Source: Nocardia brevicatena NBRC 12119 | Lineage (GTDB): Bacteria > Actinomycetota > Actinomycetes > Mycobacteriales > Mycobacteriaceae | NCBI RefSeq assembly: GCF_000308495.1 | Contig: NZ_BAFU01000007.1 | Coordinates: 1 to 64,000, forward strand | DNA length: 64,000 bases | Direction: 5' to 3' | Shown here: piece after piece, positions 36,855 through 46,081 of the stretch | Position numbering within the stretch: the first letter of the stretch is position 1 | How the letters are laid out: each line of letters opens with the position of its first letter | Notes under the pieces: model-generated | Database searches by the model: none | Told to the model about the DNA's origin: nothing | The model's input: only the letters and a program-made list of their open reading frames with translations | Program-made: the position numbers and the translations under genes

Positions 36855-39410
36855 ATGTTCGAGAGGTTCACCGACCGCGCGAGGCGCGTCGTCGTCCTGG
36901 CCCAGGAAGAGGCCCGGATGCTCAACCACAACTACATCGGCACCGAGCACATCCTGTTGGGGCTGATCCACGAGGGCGAGGGAGTCGCGGCCAAGTCCCT
37001 GGAGTCGCTCGGTATCTCGCTGGAAGGCGTGCGCAGCCAGGTCGAGGAGATCATCGGCCAGGGCCAGCAGGCACCGTCCGGCCATATTCCGTTCACCCCG
37101 CGGGCCAAGAAGGTGCTGGAACTGAGCCTGCGCGAGGCGCTGCAGCTCGGCCACAACTACATCGGCACCGAGCACATCCTGCTCGGCCTCATCCGCGAGG
37201 GTGAGGGCGTCGCGGCGCAGGTGCTGGTGAAGCTCGGCGCCGATCTGAACCGGGTCCGCCAGCAGGTCATCCAACTGCTGTCCGGATACCAGGGCAAGGA
37301 GCCGGTGGAGTCCGGCGCTCGCGGTGAGACGGGCACCCCGTCCACCTCGCTGGTGCTCGACCAGTTCGGCCGCAACCTCACCCAGGCGGCCCTGGAAGGC
37401 AAGCTCGATCCGGTGATCGGCCGCTCGAAGGAGATCGAGCGGGTCATGCAGGTGCTCAGCCGTCGCACCAAGAACAACCCGGTGCTGATCGGCGAGCCCG
37501 GCGTCGGTAAGACGGCCGTGGTGGAGGGCCTGGCCCAGGCCATCGTCAACGGCGAGGTCCCCGAGACGCTGAAAGACAAGCAGCTCTACACCCTCGACCT
37601 GGGTTCCCTGGTCGCGGGCAGCCGGTATCGCGGTGATTTCGAGGAGCGCCTGAAGAAGGTGCTCAAGGAGATCAATACCCGCGGCGACATCATCCTGTTC
37701 ATCGACGAGCTGCACACGCTGGTCGGTGCGGGTGCCGCCGAGGGCGCGATCGACGCGGCCTCCATCCTGAAGCCGAAGCTGGCCCGTGGGGAACTGCAGA
37801 CCATCGGTGCGACCACTCTCGACGAGTACCGCAAGTACATCGAGAAGGACGCCGCCCTGGAACGCCGCTTCCAGCCGGTGCAGGTGGGCGAGCCGACCGT
37901 CGAACACACCATCAACATCCTCAAGGGTCTGCGCGACCGCTACGAGGCGCACCACCGGGTGTCCATCACCGACGGCGCGCTGGTGGCCGCCGCCACGCTG
38001 GCCGACCGCTACATCAACGACCGGTTCCTGCCGGACAAGGCGATCGACCTGATCGACGAGGCCGGTGCGCGGATGCGTATCCGCCGGATGACCGCCCCGC
38101 CGGACCTGCGCGAATTCGACGACAAGATCGCCGAGGCGCGCCGGGAGAAGGAGTCCGCGATCGACGCGCAGGACTTCGAGAAGGCCGCTCGCCTGCGCGA
38201 CCAGGAAAAGCAGCTGGTCGCCAAGCGTGCCGAGCGGGAGAAGCAGTGGCGGTCGGGTGACCTGGACGTGGTGGCCGAGGTCGACGACGAGCAGATCGCC
38301 GAGGTGCTGGCCAACTGGACCGGCATTCCGGTGTTCAAGCTCACCGAGGAGGAGACCACCCGTCTGCTCCGCATGGAGGACGAGCTGCACAAGCGGATCA
38401 TCGGCCAGGAGGACGCCGTCAAGGCCGTCTCCAAGGCGATCCGCCGCACTCGCGCCGGTCTGAAGGATCCGAAGCGTCCGTCCGGTTCGTTCATCTTCGC
38501 CGGTCCGTCCGGTGTCGGTAAGACCGAGCTGTCCAAGGCGCTGGCGAACTTCCTGTTCGGCGACGACGACGCGCTCATCCAGATCGATATGGGCGAGTTC
38601 CACGACCGCTTCACCGCCTCGCGGCTGTTCGGTGCCCCGCCGGGCTACGTCGGCTACGAGGAGGGCGGCCAGCTCACCGAGAAGGTGCGCCGCAAGCCGT
38701 TCTCGGTGGTGCTGTTCGACGAGATCGAGAAGGCGCATCAGGAGATCTACAACACCCTCCTGCAGGTGCTGGAGGACGGTCGCCTCACCGACGGCCAGGG
38801 TCGCACGGTCGACTTCAAGAACACGGTGCTGATCTTCACCTCGAACCTCGGCACCTCCGACATCTCGAAGGCGGTCGGGCTCGGCTTCACCTCGAGCGAC
38901 AACACCCAGTCGAACTACGAGCGGATGAAGCTCAAGGTCAACGACGAACTGAAGAAGCACTTCCGGCCCGAGTTCCTCAACCGGATCGACGACGTGATCG
39001 TCTTCCACCAGCTCACCACCGAGCAGATCGTGGAGATGGTGGACCTGATGATCAACCGCGTCGAAACCCAGCTGAAGAACAAGGACATGGCGATCGAACT
39101 CACCGCGAACGCCAAGAACCTGCTGGCCAAGCGTGGCTTCGACCCCGTGCTCGGTGCCCGGCCGCTGCGCCGCACCATCCAGCGCGAGATCGAGGACCAG
39201 CTGTCGGAGAAGATCCTCTTCGGCGAGATCGGCCCCGGCCAGAGCGTCCTGGTGGACGTCGAGGGCTGGGACGGCGAGGGCTCCGGCGAGGACGCCCGGT
39301 TCACCTTCACCGGTAAGGCGAAGCTGACCAAGTCGGGCAGCGAGGAGAAGCCGGAGGTCGTGCTGACCGGCGCGGCGGAAGGCTCCTCCGAGGCGGCCTC
39401 GGGAGAATAG
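36855..39410 (+). CDS. clpC: ATP-dependent Clp protease ATPase subunit ClpC
   Basis: 851 residues, the size of mycobacterial ClpC1. Two N-terminal Clp repeats (each containing [14 protein letters not shown]), first AAA module with GEPGVGKT near 213 and [12 protein letters not shown], a UVR-like coiled-coil middle domain (~425-475) and second AAA module with GPSGVGKT near 550. Unfolds substrates and feeds them to ClpP. The C-terminus is an acidic Gly/Ser/Glu tail. AGTGAGGGAG lies just before the ATG. Confidence 0.97.
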   Translation: MFERFTDRARRVVVLAQEEARMLNHNYIGTEHILLGLIHEGEGVAAKSLESLGISLEGVRSQVEEIIGQGQQAPSGHIPFTPRAKKVLELSLREALQLGHNYIGTEHILLGLIREGEGVAAQVLVKLGADLNRVRQQVIQLLSGYQGKEPVESGARGETGTPSTSLVLDQFGRNLTQAALEGKLDPVIGRSKEIERVMQVLSRRTKNNPVLIGEPGVGKTAVVEGLAQAIVNGEVPETLKDKQLYTLDLGSLVAGSRYRGDFEERLKKVLKEINTRGDIILFIDELHTLVGAGAAEGAIDAASILKPKLARGELQTIGATTLDEYRKYIEKDAALERRFQPVQVGEPTVEHTINILKGLRDRYEAHHRVSITDGALVAAATLADRYINDRFLPDKAIDLIDEAGARMRIRRMTAPPDLREFDDKIAEARREKESAIDAQDFEKAARLRDQEKQLVAKRAEREKQWRSGDLDVVAEVDDEQIAEVLANWTGIPVFKLTEEETTRLLRMEDELHKRIIGQEDAVKAVSKAIRRTRAGLKDPKRPSGSFIFAGPSGVGKTELSKALANFLFGDDDALIQIDMGEFHDRFTASRLFGAPPGYVGYEEGGQLTEKVRRKPFSVVLFDEIEKAHQEIYNTLLQVLEDGRLTDGQGRTVDFKNTVLIFTSNLGTSDISKAVGLGFTSSDNTQSNYERMKLKVNDELKKHFRPEFLNRIDDVIVFHQLTTEQIVEMVDLMINRVETQLKNKDMAIELTANAKNLLAKRGFDPVLGARPLRRTIQREIEDQLSEKILFGEIGPGQSVLVDVEGWDGEGSGEDARFTFTGKAKLTKSGSEEKPEVVLTGAAEGSSEAASGE

Positions 39411-39420
39411 CGATCCGAGC

Positions 39421-39456
39421 GAAGGCTCCTCTCGCCTTGGTGCGGGAGGAGCCTTC
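39421..39456 (+). terminator. clpC terminator
   Basis: GAAGGCTCCTC and GAGGAGCCTTC form an 11-bp stem with a 14-nt loop, starting 10 bp after the clpC stop and followed by a pyrimidine-rich stretch. Confidence 0.8.
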
Positions 39457-39612
39457 TGCTGTCGGTGGCCCGGTTCCGGTGGCCGGACGACAGGGCGTCG
39501 ATGAAGAACTGAAGTGGACGTGAGCCACTGAGGCTACTGTTCGATCCGGTCCATGGCCGGTAGCTCGGATGTCAAAAGGGCCCAGTAGACGTCTTCTCTT
39601 ACGTCCTACACA

Positions 39613-40428
39613 GGGGTCTGGGCCCGTTCGGCGGCCGCAATCCAACGACGCCAACAAATCGTGATCCTGACTTGCCAGCTCGAATTTGAAAACCTCGAGA
39701 TTCGAACGGATACGTTCTGGTATCACCGACTTCGACACCACCACATTGCCGAGCTCCAGATTCCACCGCAGCAGAATCTACGCCGGCGTCTTGTCATGCC
39801 GCTGTGCGACAGCAGCCACCGTCGGGTCGTCGACCAGTTGCCCGTGAGCAAGTGGACTCCATGCTTGCGTCGCAATCCCGTGGCCGGCGTCGAACTCCCG
39901 TACCGCGGTCTGCGGCAGCCACGGATGCAACTCGACCTGGTTCACCGCCGGAACGGTGTTCGTCTCGGCGAGCAGCCGCTCGAGCACGTCCGGAGGAAAG
40001 TTCGAGACACCGATCGAACGCGCCAACCCATCGCTTTTGATCTTCTCCATCGCCCGCCACGTCTCGATATACAGGCCACGCGCCGGCACAGGCCAATGGA
40101 TCAAATACAGGTCCAGGTAGTCGACGCCCAGGTTCGCGAGACTGGCCTTCACGGCCCGCATTGTCGATTCGAACCCCAGATCGGTGTGCCACACCTTCGT
40201 GGTGATGTGCAGTTCTTCCCGTGGGATACCGGAGGCTGCGATGGCGGCACCCGTACCGCTTTCGTTCTTGTAGTAGGCGGCGGTGTCGATCGCCCGGTAC
40301 CCGACGTCGAGGGCCTTGGCGACCGCGGCCGTCGCTTCCTCGTTCGGCACCCGGAACACACCGAACCCCAGCTGAGGGATGGTGTTTCCGTCATCGAGGG
40401 TGATGTCGGGTATCACAGGCTGTGACAT
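39613..40428 (-). pseudogene. aldo/keto reductase, broken by an in-frame TAG
   Basis: Starts at ATG 40428 with GAGGAG upstream. The N-terminal 216 codons read as an intact aldo/keto reductase: FGVFRVP, DTAAYY with catalytic Asp/Tyr, TTKVWH with Lys, IHWP with His. The frame stops at TAG (39778-39780) at a place where CAG would give the family's Gln, and the same frame then continues without a shift as ILLRWNLELG...VVSKSVIPERIRSNLEVF...RTGPDP before homology ends near 39613 without a proper stop. One nonsense change plus a lost 3' end mark it as a pseudogene; a sequencing error at one base is the alternative for the first lesion only. Confidence 0.85.
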
Positions 40429-40565
40429 GCGCTGCTTCTCCTCGTTGATCGGTCAGGGCTCGGGAAACGGTAGCTCATCCGGACCGTGTCGGCGGCGATT
40501 ACCGCGAGGTAGAGGGCGAAGCAACGCAAAAGGCCGCTCGACCACAGCATGCCTAATCTGGCAGA

Positions 40566-40940
40566 ATGCCAACCTCACGGGTGTGGTCCGTGACCACCAC
40601 TACTCCCACCGAATCCGTCGCCAAAGACATAGCTCGTGCGATCGTGGCGGAGCGACTGGCAGCCGGCGCCGAAATCACTGGGCCTGCGACCTCGGTGTTC
40701 TGGCACCTCGGCGAACTCGGAGAGAGCCAGGAATGGCGGGTCACCGCCCGCACGAGCGCCGGCCCCCGCGACCGGCTCGCCGAACGCATCGCCGAACTGC
40801 ATACCTGGGGCAACCCGGAGGTAACCGCAACCGAGGTCCCGTGGTGCACCGACGCCTACGCTGCCTGGGTAGAGCGCACTACAGCCTCACAGGAACAGGC
40901 GCCCGCGGCGGAGCCGAGGGCGAGTAGCAAGCGCGGGTAA
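40566..40940 (+). CDS. CutA-like divalent cation tolerance protein
   Basis: 124 residues. The SVAKDIARAIVAERLAAGAEI helix, SVFWHLGELGESQEWRVTARTS strands and RLAERIAELHTWGNPEVTATEV follow the CutA1 fold pattern (usual ELHPYEVPEI is here ELHTWGNPEV). CutA1 proteins are trimers linked to copper tolerance and other roles; the exact function is unclear. Start ATG 40566 sits 6 nt after TAATCT, a leaderless arrangement. The C-terminal tail is Ala/Pro/Glu-rich. Confidence 0.75.
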   Translation: MPTSRVWSVTTTTPTESVAKDIARAIVAERLAAGAEITGPATSVFWHLGELGESQEWRVTARTSAGPRDRLAERIAELHTWGNPEVTATEVPWCTDAYAAWVERTTASQEQAPAAEPRASSKRG

Positions 40941-40951
40941 GGTTGGCGGTC

Positions 40952-41599
40952 GTGATTTCGGCTGTGGTGTTCGACGTGGGCGAGACGCTCGTAGATGAGA
41001 CTCGTGAGTATGGAACATGGGCAGACTGGCTCGGTGTGCCCCGGCACACGTTCGTTGCGGTCTTCGGTGCGGCCATCGCGGCGGGGAAGGATTACCGAGA
41101 GACGTTCCAGGTGTTCCGGCCGGGGTTCGATCTGACCCGGGAGCGTCAAGCTCGGGCGGATGCCGGACAGCCGGAATGGTTCGGCGAAGACGACCTGTAT
41201 CCGGATGTTCGTCCGGCACTCTCCAAATTACGCGAAATGGGAATCTGGGTTGGGATCGTCGGTAATCAGACGGTTCGATCCGGCAAGCTACTGCGCGAGC
41301 TGAACCTGCCGGCCGACTTCATTGCCACCTCGGACGACTGGGGCGTAGAAAAACCCTCCGCACAATTCTTCGAAAAGGTGATCGAGGAAGCACCGTGCGG
41401 CGCCGACGAGATCGTCTACGTAGGTGACCGGCTCGACAACGATGTCGCGCCCGCGAAGAGAGCCGGTATGCGGACGGCCTATATTCAGCGGGGACCGTGG
41501 GGCTGGATTCTGCGCGATAGGCCGGAGGTCGCGGAGCTGTCCGACTGGCGCATCCGTGACCTCACCGAACTTCCGGACATCGTTGCCACCGAGGCTTAA
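40952..41599 (+). CDS. HAD-superfamily hydrolase
   Basis: About 215 residues. Motif I FDVGETL carries the nucleophile Asp, but the second Asp of DxD is Gly, as in many dehalogenase-like and phosphatase relatives. Motif II-III region IVGNQT and a Lys in VEKPS, and motif IV VYVGDRLDNDVAPAKRAGM are intact, so it is probably an active small-molecule phosphatase. GTG 40952 preferred over TTG 40943. Its stop lies 5 bp from the convergent XRE gene. Confidence 0.85.
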   Translation: MISAVVFDVGETLVDETREYGTWADWLGVPRHTFVAVFGAAIAAGKDYRETFQVFRPGFDLTRERQARADAGQPEWFGEDDLYPDVRPALSKLREMGIWVGIVGNQTVRSGKLLRELNLPADFIATSDDWGVEKPSAQFFEKVIEEAPCGADEIVYVGDRLDNDVAPAKRAGMRTAYIQRGPWGWILRDRPEVAELSDWRIRDLTELPDIVATEA

Positions 41600-41604
41600 C
41601 CGCC

Positions 41605-42873
41605 CTAGCGCGTAAGGGAACCGACGGTTGTATGCCAGTTGTACAGGCGATCGTCCAGGCTGCGTACGATCGGCAGTGAGTCCCACTGCCGCAGTGTTTG
41701 CCGAACGGCCTTGATTCGGTCCATGCCGGTCGCGTACCAGGTCCGGCCGAGCTGATCCAGCGCTTCTTCGAGGTACCTGCATGCCTGTTCGGGGTTGCCT
41801 GCGTGGGCAGCTGTTCCTGCAAGGTCTGCCAGAAAGACCGATCGTTGCTTCACCGCCTCGTCCGGGAGTGCGGCCAAGGCTTGTTCGAGTGTTTCCTGTG
41901 CTTCACGACTTCGACCGGCAGCCATCAGGGTGTGCCCCTTGAACCCGGCCAGTCGAGTGGGCGAGAACCAGTCCAGCCAGGGCGGCGACGGGTGCGCATC
42001 GGCATCGTGTTCCCGATAGGTTTCTTCAGCGTGGTGGAGCAGATCCAGTGCTCGCCGGATATCACCCACGCGGGTCTCCACCTCCGCCTCGACCGCATCC
42101 AGCCATGCCATCATCTCGGCGCCGGCATCGCCTCTGCGCGCGAATGTCCGTGCCGCGCGCAGCCGTTCCCGGGCTTCTTCGGCCCGAGAAGAGTCGCCGG
42201 AGAAAGCCGGAGCGAACGCCATGTGCGCAAGGGCCGCCGCGCCGAGAAGGAGATCATCGGCTTCGTGCGCTGCTTGGAGCGCAGTCACGAAAATGGGTTG
42301 CGAGAGCTCGGGCTTCTGTAGATCGAAGAATTCGAGACGGCCCGCCAAGAGGCTCGATTCCGAAACGGCCCTGCCGAGAACAGCGGACTTGGCGGGCGCC
42401 TGGGACAGCAGAAACATCCCGAGTTGTACATGTTCAGCGACAGGTCGGTGCAGGCTTGCGGCAGGCAGTGACCAGTACAGGTGACGGTGGGACACCGTGA
42501 TCGCCATGAAATCCGAGGCCACGGATGCCGGAAGTGGTGCGATAGGCACGCCGAAGCGGCGTCCCCCACGCAAATCCACAGCCGGGTGACTCGTCGGCCG
42601 GCCAGAACTCGTGGCACCTTCATCGGTCCACGGCGGGGTGAATCCCAGATCGGAAATCGGCCGTTTGAACAACGCCTCCAGCGCGGTTACGTGCTCGGGA
42701 TGGGGCCACGGAGGTTCCGCAGATTCCCATCGACGAACCGTCCGAGCGGTAACCGAGATTCGCAGTCCGATCGCGCGCGCGGTTTCGTTCACGGCCTCGG
42801 CCAGCGCTGCTTGAGATCGATACCCGAACGCTTGCCTGGCGGCACGAAGCGCCGCGTTCCCCGGTACAACCAT
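41605..42873 (-). CDS. XRE-type HTH regulator with TPR-like domain
   Basis: 422 residues. The N-terminal helix-turn-helix (residues ~7-60) contains SQAALAEAVN and ISVTARTVRRWESAE; the remaining ~340 residues are helical repeats resembling tetratricopeptide repeats, for example GRSREAQETLEQALAALPDE and HAGNPEQACRYLEEALDQLG. This layout is common for actinomycete regulators that sense peptides or small proteins. TAGACT ends 6 nt before the ATG: leaderless. Divergent from four tiny overlapping genes across an AT-rich spacer with repeated AGGACAT/ATGTCCT boxes, its likely operator region. Confidence 0.85.
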   Translation of the reverse strand: MVVPGNAALRAARQAFGYRSQAALAEAVNETARAIGLRISVTARTVRRWESAEPPWPHPEHVTALEALFKRPISDLGFTPPWTDEGATSSGRPTSHPAVDLRGGRRFGVPIAPLPASVASDFMAITVSHRHLYWSLPAASLHRPVAEHVQLGMFLLSQAPAKSAVLGRAVSESSLLAGRLEFFDLQKPELSQPIFVTALQAAHEADDLLLGAAALAHMAFAPAFSGDSSRAEEARERLRAARTFARRGDAGAEMMAWLDAVEAEVETRVGDIRRALDLLHHAEETYREHDADAHPSPPWLDWFSPTRLAGFKGHTLMAAGRSREAQETLEQALAALPDEAVKQRSVFLADLAGTAAHAGNPEQACRYLEEALDQLGRTWYATGMDRIKAVRQTLRQWDSLPIVRSLDDRLYNWHTTVGSLTR

Positions 42874-42892
42874 GAGTGCAGTCTAGTCATCC

Positions 42893-42954
42893 ATGAGGAC
42901 ATATTCCAAGAGAATAGTAAGTAAATGTCCTCTCTATGACCTCATATATGTCCT
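42893..42954. promoter_or_regulatory. cluster of ATGTCCT-type boxes, operator candidate
   Basis: ATGAGGACAT (42893-42902), ATGTCCTC (42925-42932), ATGACCTCAT (42936-42945) and ATGTCCT (42948-42954) lie within 62 bp of AT-rich DNA between the XRE gene and the divergent mini-operon. The first is inverted relative to the others. Arrangement suggests cooperative binding by the XRE protein, controlling itself and the mini-operon. Confidence 0.55.
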
Positions 42955-43072
42955 TTATAAGGCCTTACTAAGGGTAGACGATTTGAGTGCTGCACCGTCC
43001 CGTATCGGTTTGATCCCAGCACCGTGCGGGTCGGCCATCCCACACCACCACAACCCAACACCGAGGTCTCCG

Positions 43073-43291
43073 ATGACAGAGATTGGCGACCCCGTCGCTG
43101 AAATGCGCTCGGGCATATGGGCACCCAATTGGCCCCATGAGAAACCGGACCAACCGTTCACCACCGCTGCGGCGCACGCCGCCTGGCAGACGCACAAGGA
43201 CTGTGGTCTCGAATGCGCCCGCAAACAAGCGGCCCTGGACACGCTCGTCGCAGCCGGCGTGGTTGTCCTCGACCCGGGCAGAGTCCGATGA
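43073..43291 (+). CDS. small hypothetical protein (72 aa), first gene of mini-operon
   Basis: ATG at 43073, 72 codons. Hydrophilic, with two Trp in IWAPNWPHEK and a C-terminal helix DCGLECARKQAALDTLVAAG. Cys residues in CGLEC could bind a metal or form a disulfide, though no family is recognised. Its stop overlaps the next start (ATGA). First of four overlapping tiny genes divergent from the XRE regulator. Confidence 0.6.
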   Translation: MTEIGDPVAEMRSGIWAPNWPHEKPDQPFTTAAAHAAWQTHKDCGLECARKQAALDTLVAAGVVVLDPGRVR

Positions 43292-43461
43292 CTCGCACCG
43301 CCCCCACCGAGCTGATCAACCGGTGGCGTCTCGAGAAATGCGGCGACACGCACCCGCCCTCGAGTCTCGAGCATGCGCGGTTTCTGATGTCCACGCACGC
43401 CGGACACGGTGGCTGCCACCGCTATCTGGACGGACTGAGCTACGCCACGGCGGTGATGTGA
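43288..43461 (+). CDS. small Cys/His-rich hypothetical protein (57 aa)
   Basis: 57 codons from ATG 43288, overlapping the previous stop by ATGA. Contains CGDTH near residue 18 and HAGHGGCHRY near residue 40, a spacing of Cys and His that could hold zinc. No known family recognised. The next gene starts at the base that ends this one. Confidence 0.55.
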   Translation: MTRTAPTELINRWRLEKCGDTHPPSSLEHARFLMSTHAGHGGCHRYLDGLSYATAVM

Positions 43462-43613
43462 TGGCACTCCCTCATCGGCCCCCGCTCGACGAGCGGGCCA
43501 AGTCCAGGGCGAAATCGTTCCTGTCGTACGTGCCGCACGCCATCATCCTCACCAGGGTTATCGACCGTCTGCGCGCACTGGACCACACCCCCGACTCGTC
43601 GGAGGCCCCGTGA
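43461..43613 (+). CDS. small basic hypothetical protein (50 aa)
   Basis: 50 codons from ATG 43461 (TGATG junction with the previous stop). Basic N-terminal half (DERAKSRAKSF) and a helix AIILTRVIDRLRAL. No family recognised. Stop overlaps the GTG of the following gene (GTGA), so translation of the four genes is coupled. Confidence 0.5.
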   Translation: MALPHRPPLDERAKSRAKSFLSYVPHAIILTRVIDRLRALDHTPDSSEAP

Positions 43614-44095
43614 CCGACGACGACCTTGTACCGGCCCTCGCCTACCTGCGTACCGACCTCACCGGCTGTGCGGAATTCGACACCCGTCGCATCGAGCGGT
43701 TGGCTCTGCGGCTCGGTTACGAGCTGTGCGAAACGCTGTGCGCCGCCGGCGGGTTGTCCGGGGTGGCCGATCTCGAAGAACGTATCCGACACCATGAGGC
43801 CGAGGCGGTGTTCGCGCCGAGTGCCGACCATCTGGAGGGGTATCTGGACCGGATCGTGAAGCAGGCGGACGTGCTCGAACTGGACGGCGAATGCCACGCC
43901 CGGTGGAACCCGATCGCCGAGATCATGGGGAGCGCGATCCTGACGCGCAATCACCGAGCGGAACCCTTTGGCAGAAGCGGGCGGGCCGGAGTTATGGATA
44001 ACTCGCCCGCCGCATCCGATTCTCTGTCAGGCCAGGTCCCGTGTCCGGACCAGCCATACCGTCCCGACACCGAACACCGCCAGATAGACGAGTAG
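43610..44095 (+). CDS. hypothetical helical protein (161 aa), overlaps ABC permease gene
   Basis: GTG 43610, 161 codons. The first ~120 residues are mostly helical and acidic (RRIERLALRLGYELCETL, HLEGYLDRIVKQADVLEL). The last ~23 codons run antisense into the 3' end of the convergent permease gene (69-nt overlap) and look like unstructured polar sequence, suggesting the original stop was lost when the block joined the permease locus. Family not recognised. Last gene of the XRE-linked mini-operon. Confidence 0.55.
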   Translation: MTDDDLVPALAYLRTDLTGCAEFDTRRIERLALRLGYELCETLCAAGGLSGVADLEERIRHHEAEAVFAPSADHLEGYLDRIVKQADVLELDGECHARWNPIAEIMGSAILTRNHRAEPFGRSGRAGVMDNSPAASDSLSGQVPCPDQPYRPDTEHRQIDE

Positions 44096-44911
44096 CACCA
44101 GCGCGGCCTCGCCGCGGCCGAGAATATCGAGGACACCGGGGGTGGTCGGGGCCGTGGAATCGCGCATGGCACCGGCCAGCGATCCGGCCGCGGTACCCGG
44201 CAGGTGATCGGTGACCACCGAGATCGGCGAGAAGATATTCTCCACCCCACGCAGCAGTGTCTCCACCACCAGTACCCACACCAGTCCCAGCCCCACCGCC
44301 AGGGCGGGGCCGCGGGCGATCGCGCCGATCAGCGCACCCGCCAGCGTCCACATGCCGAGAATCGCCACGCCGGTGCCGATTCCGGCGATGCTCTGTTCGA
44401 CCGTCGGCATGACGATCGGCTGAGATTCGGTGAATGCGATGAGTGTGGCGACGCCGAGATCCACCGCGAACGCGGTGAGCACGACCCCGACCGCCACCGT
44501 GAACAGACAGCCCAGCGTCGCCGTGGCCGCGTCCGTGCGCGACGGTCCCTGGGTCAACACCGTCTTCCAGGTGCCCCAGCCATAGCCGCTGCCGGTGGTG
44601 AGAGCGCCGAGAATGAGCATCAGCGCCCCACCGAACATGGCCATACCCTGCGTGAACACCTCCGGTACCGCGGAAGGCAGCAACTGTGGCAGCAATCGAT
44701 CCGGGGGGAGTCCGTCGGACATGGCAGTTTGTTCACCGGAGCTGTAGGCGAGGTAGTTGAACAGATAGGTGAACACCAGGTTCAGCGCGATCCAGGTGCC
44801 GAGCACGATCCAGAAGGCGGGCCAGCCGCGCAAGCGCAGCGTCTCCGCCCGAATACTGGCGAGAAAACCGCCGAACGGGCTCCGATCGGTGGAAACGGGT
44901 ATCGCGGTCAT
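44027..44911 (-). CDS. ABC transporter permease
   Basis: 294 residues with about six membrane segments (near residues 31-53, 90-105, 135-160, 185-215 and 268-290), no signal peptide. The layout matches the ABC-2 permeases encoded with a single ATPase that export antibiotics or lipids. ATG 44911 overlaps the stop of the ATPase gene, so the two make one transporter. A divergent two-component system next door suggests inducible expression. Confidence 0.85.
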   Translation of the reverse strand: MTAIPVSTDRSPFGGFLASIRAETLRLRGWPAFWIVLGTWIALNLVFTYLFNYLAYSSGEQTAMSDGLPPDRLLPQLLPSAVPEVFTQGMAMFGGALMLILGALTTGSGYGWGTWKTVLTQGPSRTDAATATLGCLFTVAVGVVLTAFAVDLGVATLIAFTESQPIVMPTVEQSIAGIGTGVAILGMWTLAGALIGAIARGPALAVGLGLVWVLVVETLLRGVENIFSPISVVTDHLPGTAAGSLAGAMRDSTAPTTPGVLDILGRGEAALVLLVYLAVFGVGTVWLVRTRDLA

Positions 44912-45807
44912 CGCGCATCCTCCATCATGGTCATCTCGAAAAACGCTTCTTCCAGGGTCCTTTCGTCGACCCGCAGTTCGAGCAGGTCGGCTCCGGCGTC
45001 GATCACCGCGCGGGCCACCGCCGGCGCGGTATCCGGGCCGCTCTCGATCCGGATACCGCGCGCGGTGAGCAGCGCACTCGCCCCGATCGCCCGCTGTACC
45101 GCCGGAAACGCCACCTCGGCCGGTTCCGCCCGCACCAGCAGCGACGCCCCACCACGCAGTTCGGTCACGGTGGACTGCGCGAGCAACCGGCCGCGCGAGA
45201 TGACCCCCACCCGATCGCAGATCTCCTGCACCTCGCTGAGCATGTGGCTCGACAGCAGTACGGTGTGTCCGTCGGCGGCCAACTCCGCGATCAAGGCACG
45301 CATCTCGGCCATCCCCGCCGGGTCCAGGCCGTTGGTCGGTTCGTCGAGGACGAGCAGGTCGGGATTGCCGAGCAGGGCGGCGCCGACACCGAGCCGCTGT
45401 TTCATACCCAGGGAGTAGGTGCGGTACCTGTCGTCGGCCCGCGCCGTCAACCCGACCCGGGCCAGGGCCTCCTCGACGGCGTCCCGGCCCAGCCCCCGGT
45501 AGCGGGCCAGCACCCGCAGGTTGTCGCGCCCGGACAGGTACGGATAACAGCCCGGACCCTCGATCAGTACGCCGATTCGGCGGAGTACCACCGGATCCCC
45601 GGGCGCGTGGCCGAATATCGTCGCGGTGCCGGCGCTGGGCGCTACCAACCCCACCAGCATCCGCAGCGTCGTCGTCTTACCCGCCCCGTTCGGGCCGAGG
45701 AACCCGTAGACCTCACCTGCGCGGACCCACATATCCACCCCGTCCACGGCGGTATGGTCGCCGTAGCGTTTGGTCAGACCCGTCGTTCGCACGATCGTTT
45801 CGCTCAT
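44908..45807 (-). CDS. ABC transporter ATP-binding protein
   Basis: 299 residues. Walker A GPNGAGKTT, signature-like YSLGMKQRL, Walker B LLVLDEPTNGLD, and the switch His in LLSSHML. A ~70-residue C-terminal domain follows the ATPase, as in BcrA/DrrA-type export ATPases. AAGGAG lies upstream of the ATG at 45807. Coupled to the permease; likely a drug or lantibiotic-type exporter, by family resemblance. Confidence 0.9.
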   Translation of the reverse strand: MSETIVRTTGLTKRYGDHTAVDGVDMWVRAGEVYGFLGPNGAGKTTTLRMLVGLVAPSAGTATIFGHAPGDPVVLRRIGVLIEGPGCYPYLSGRDNLRVLARYRGLGRDAVEEALARVGLTARADDRYRTYSLGMKQRLGVGAALLGNPDLLVLDEPTNGLDPAGMAEMRALIAELAADGHTVLLSSHMLSEVQEICDRVGVISRGRLLAQSTVTELRGGASLLVRAEPAEVAFPAVQRAIGASALLTARGIRIESGPDTAPAVARAVIDAGADLLELRVDERTLEEAFFEMTMMEDAR

Positions 45808-46081
45808 GCTGTGCTCCTTCCCTTCCCGAGCGGGACCCGGTATCCGCTCCGGCCGCCGACCGCTCGGGACAACCCTCCCGCCGAACGTCTTTCGGCACAT
45901 CCGTCCACCGGCCTGTTCTCCGGTACGCCGCCACACGTACGACCGCGCGCCGATACCGAACGGCTTCGCGCGGCCCTCGGCTCCGAAAAAGGCGGTGGCG
46001 CAGGGGCCGATCGACAACCGGATGAAGAAATACGCGTGGTGACGGATGGCCGGACGCCTTCGGCCGCATAGGCTGGTTCAG

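Noticed and set aside
36624-39008. Very long open frame antisense to clpC (minus strand, ~790 codons)
   Set aside because: It mirrors the codon bias of clpC, has no recognisable domain and arises from high GC in third positions; clpC on the plus strand is certain.
42874-43072. CRISPR-like repeats in the AT-rich spacer
   Set aside because: The repeated ATGTCCT boxes are short, irregularly spaced and in both orientations; they fit operators, not a CRISPR array.
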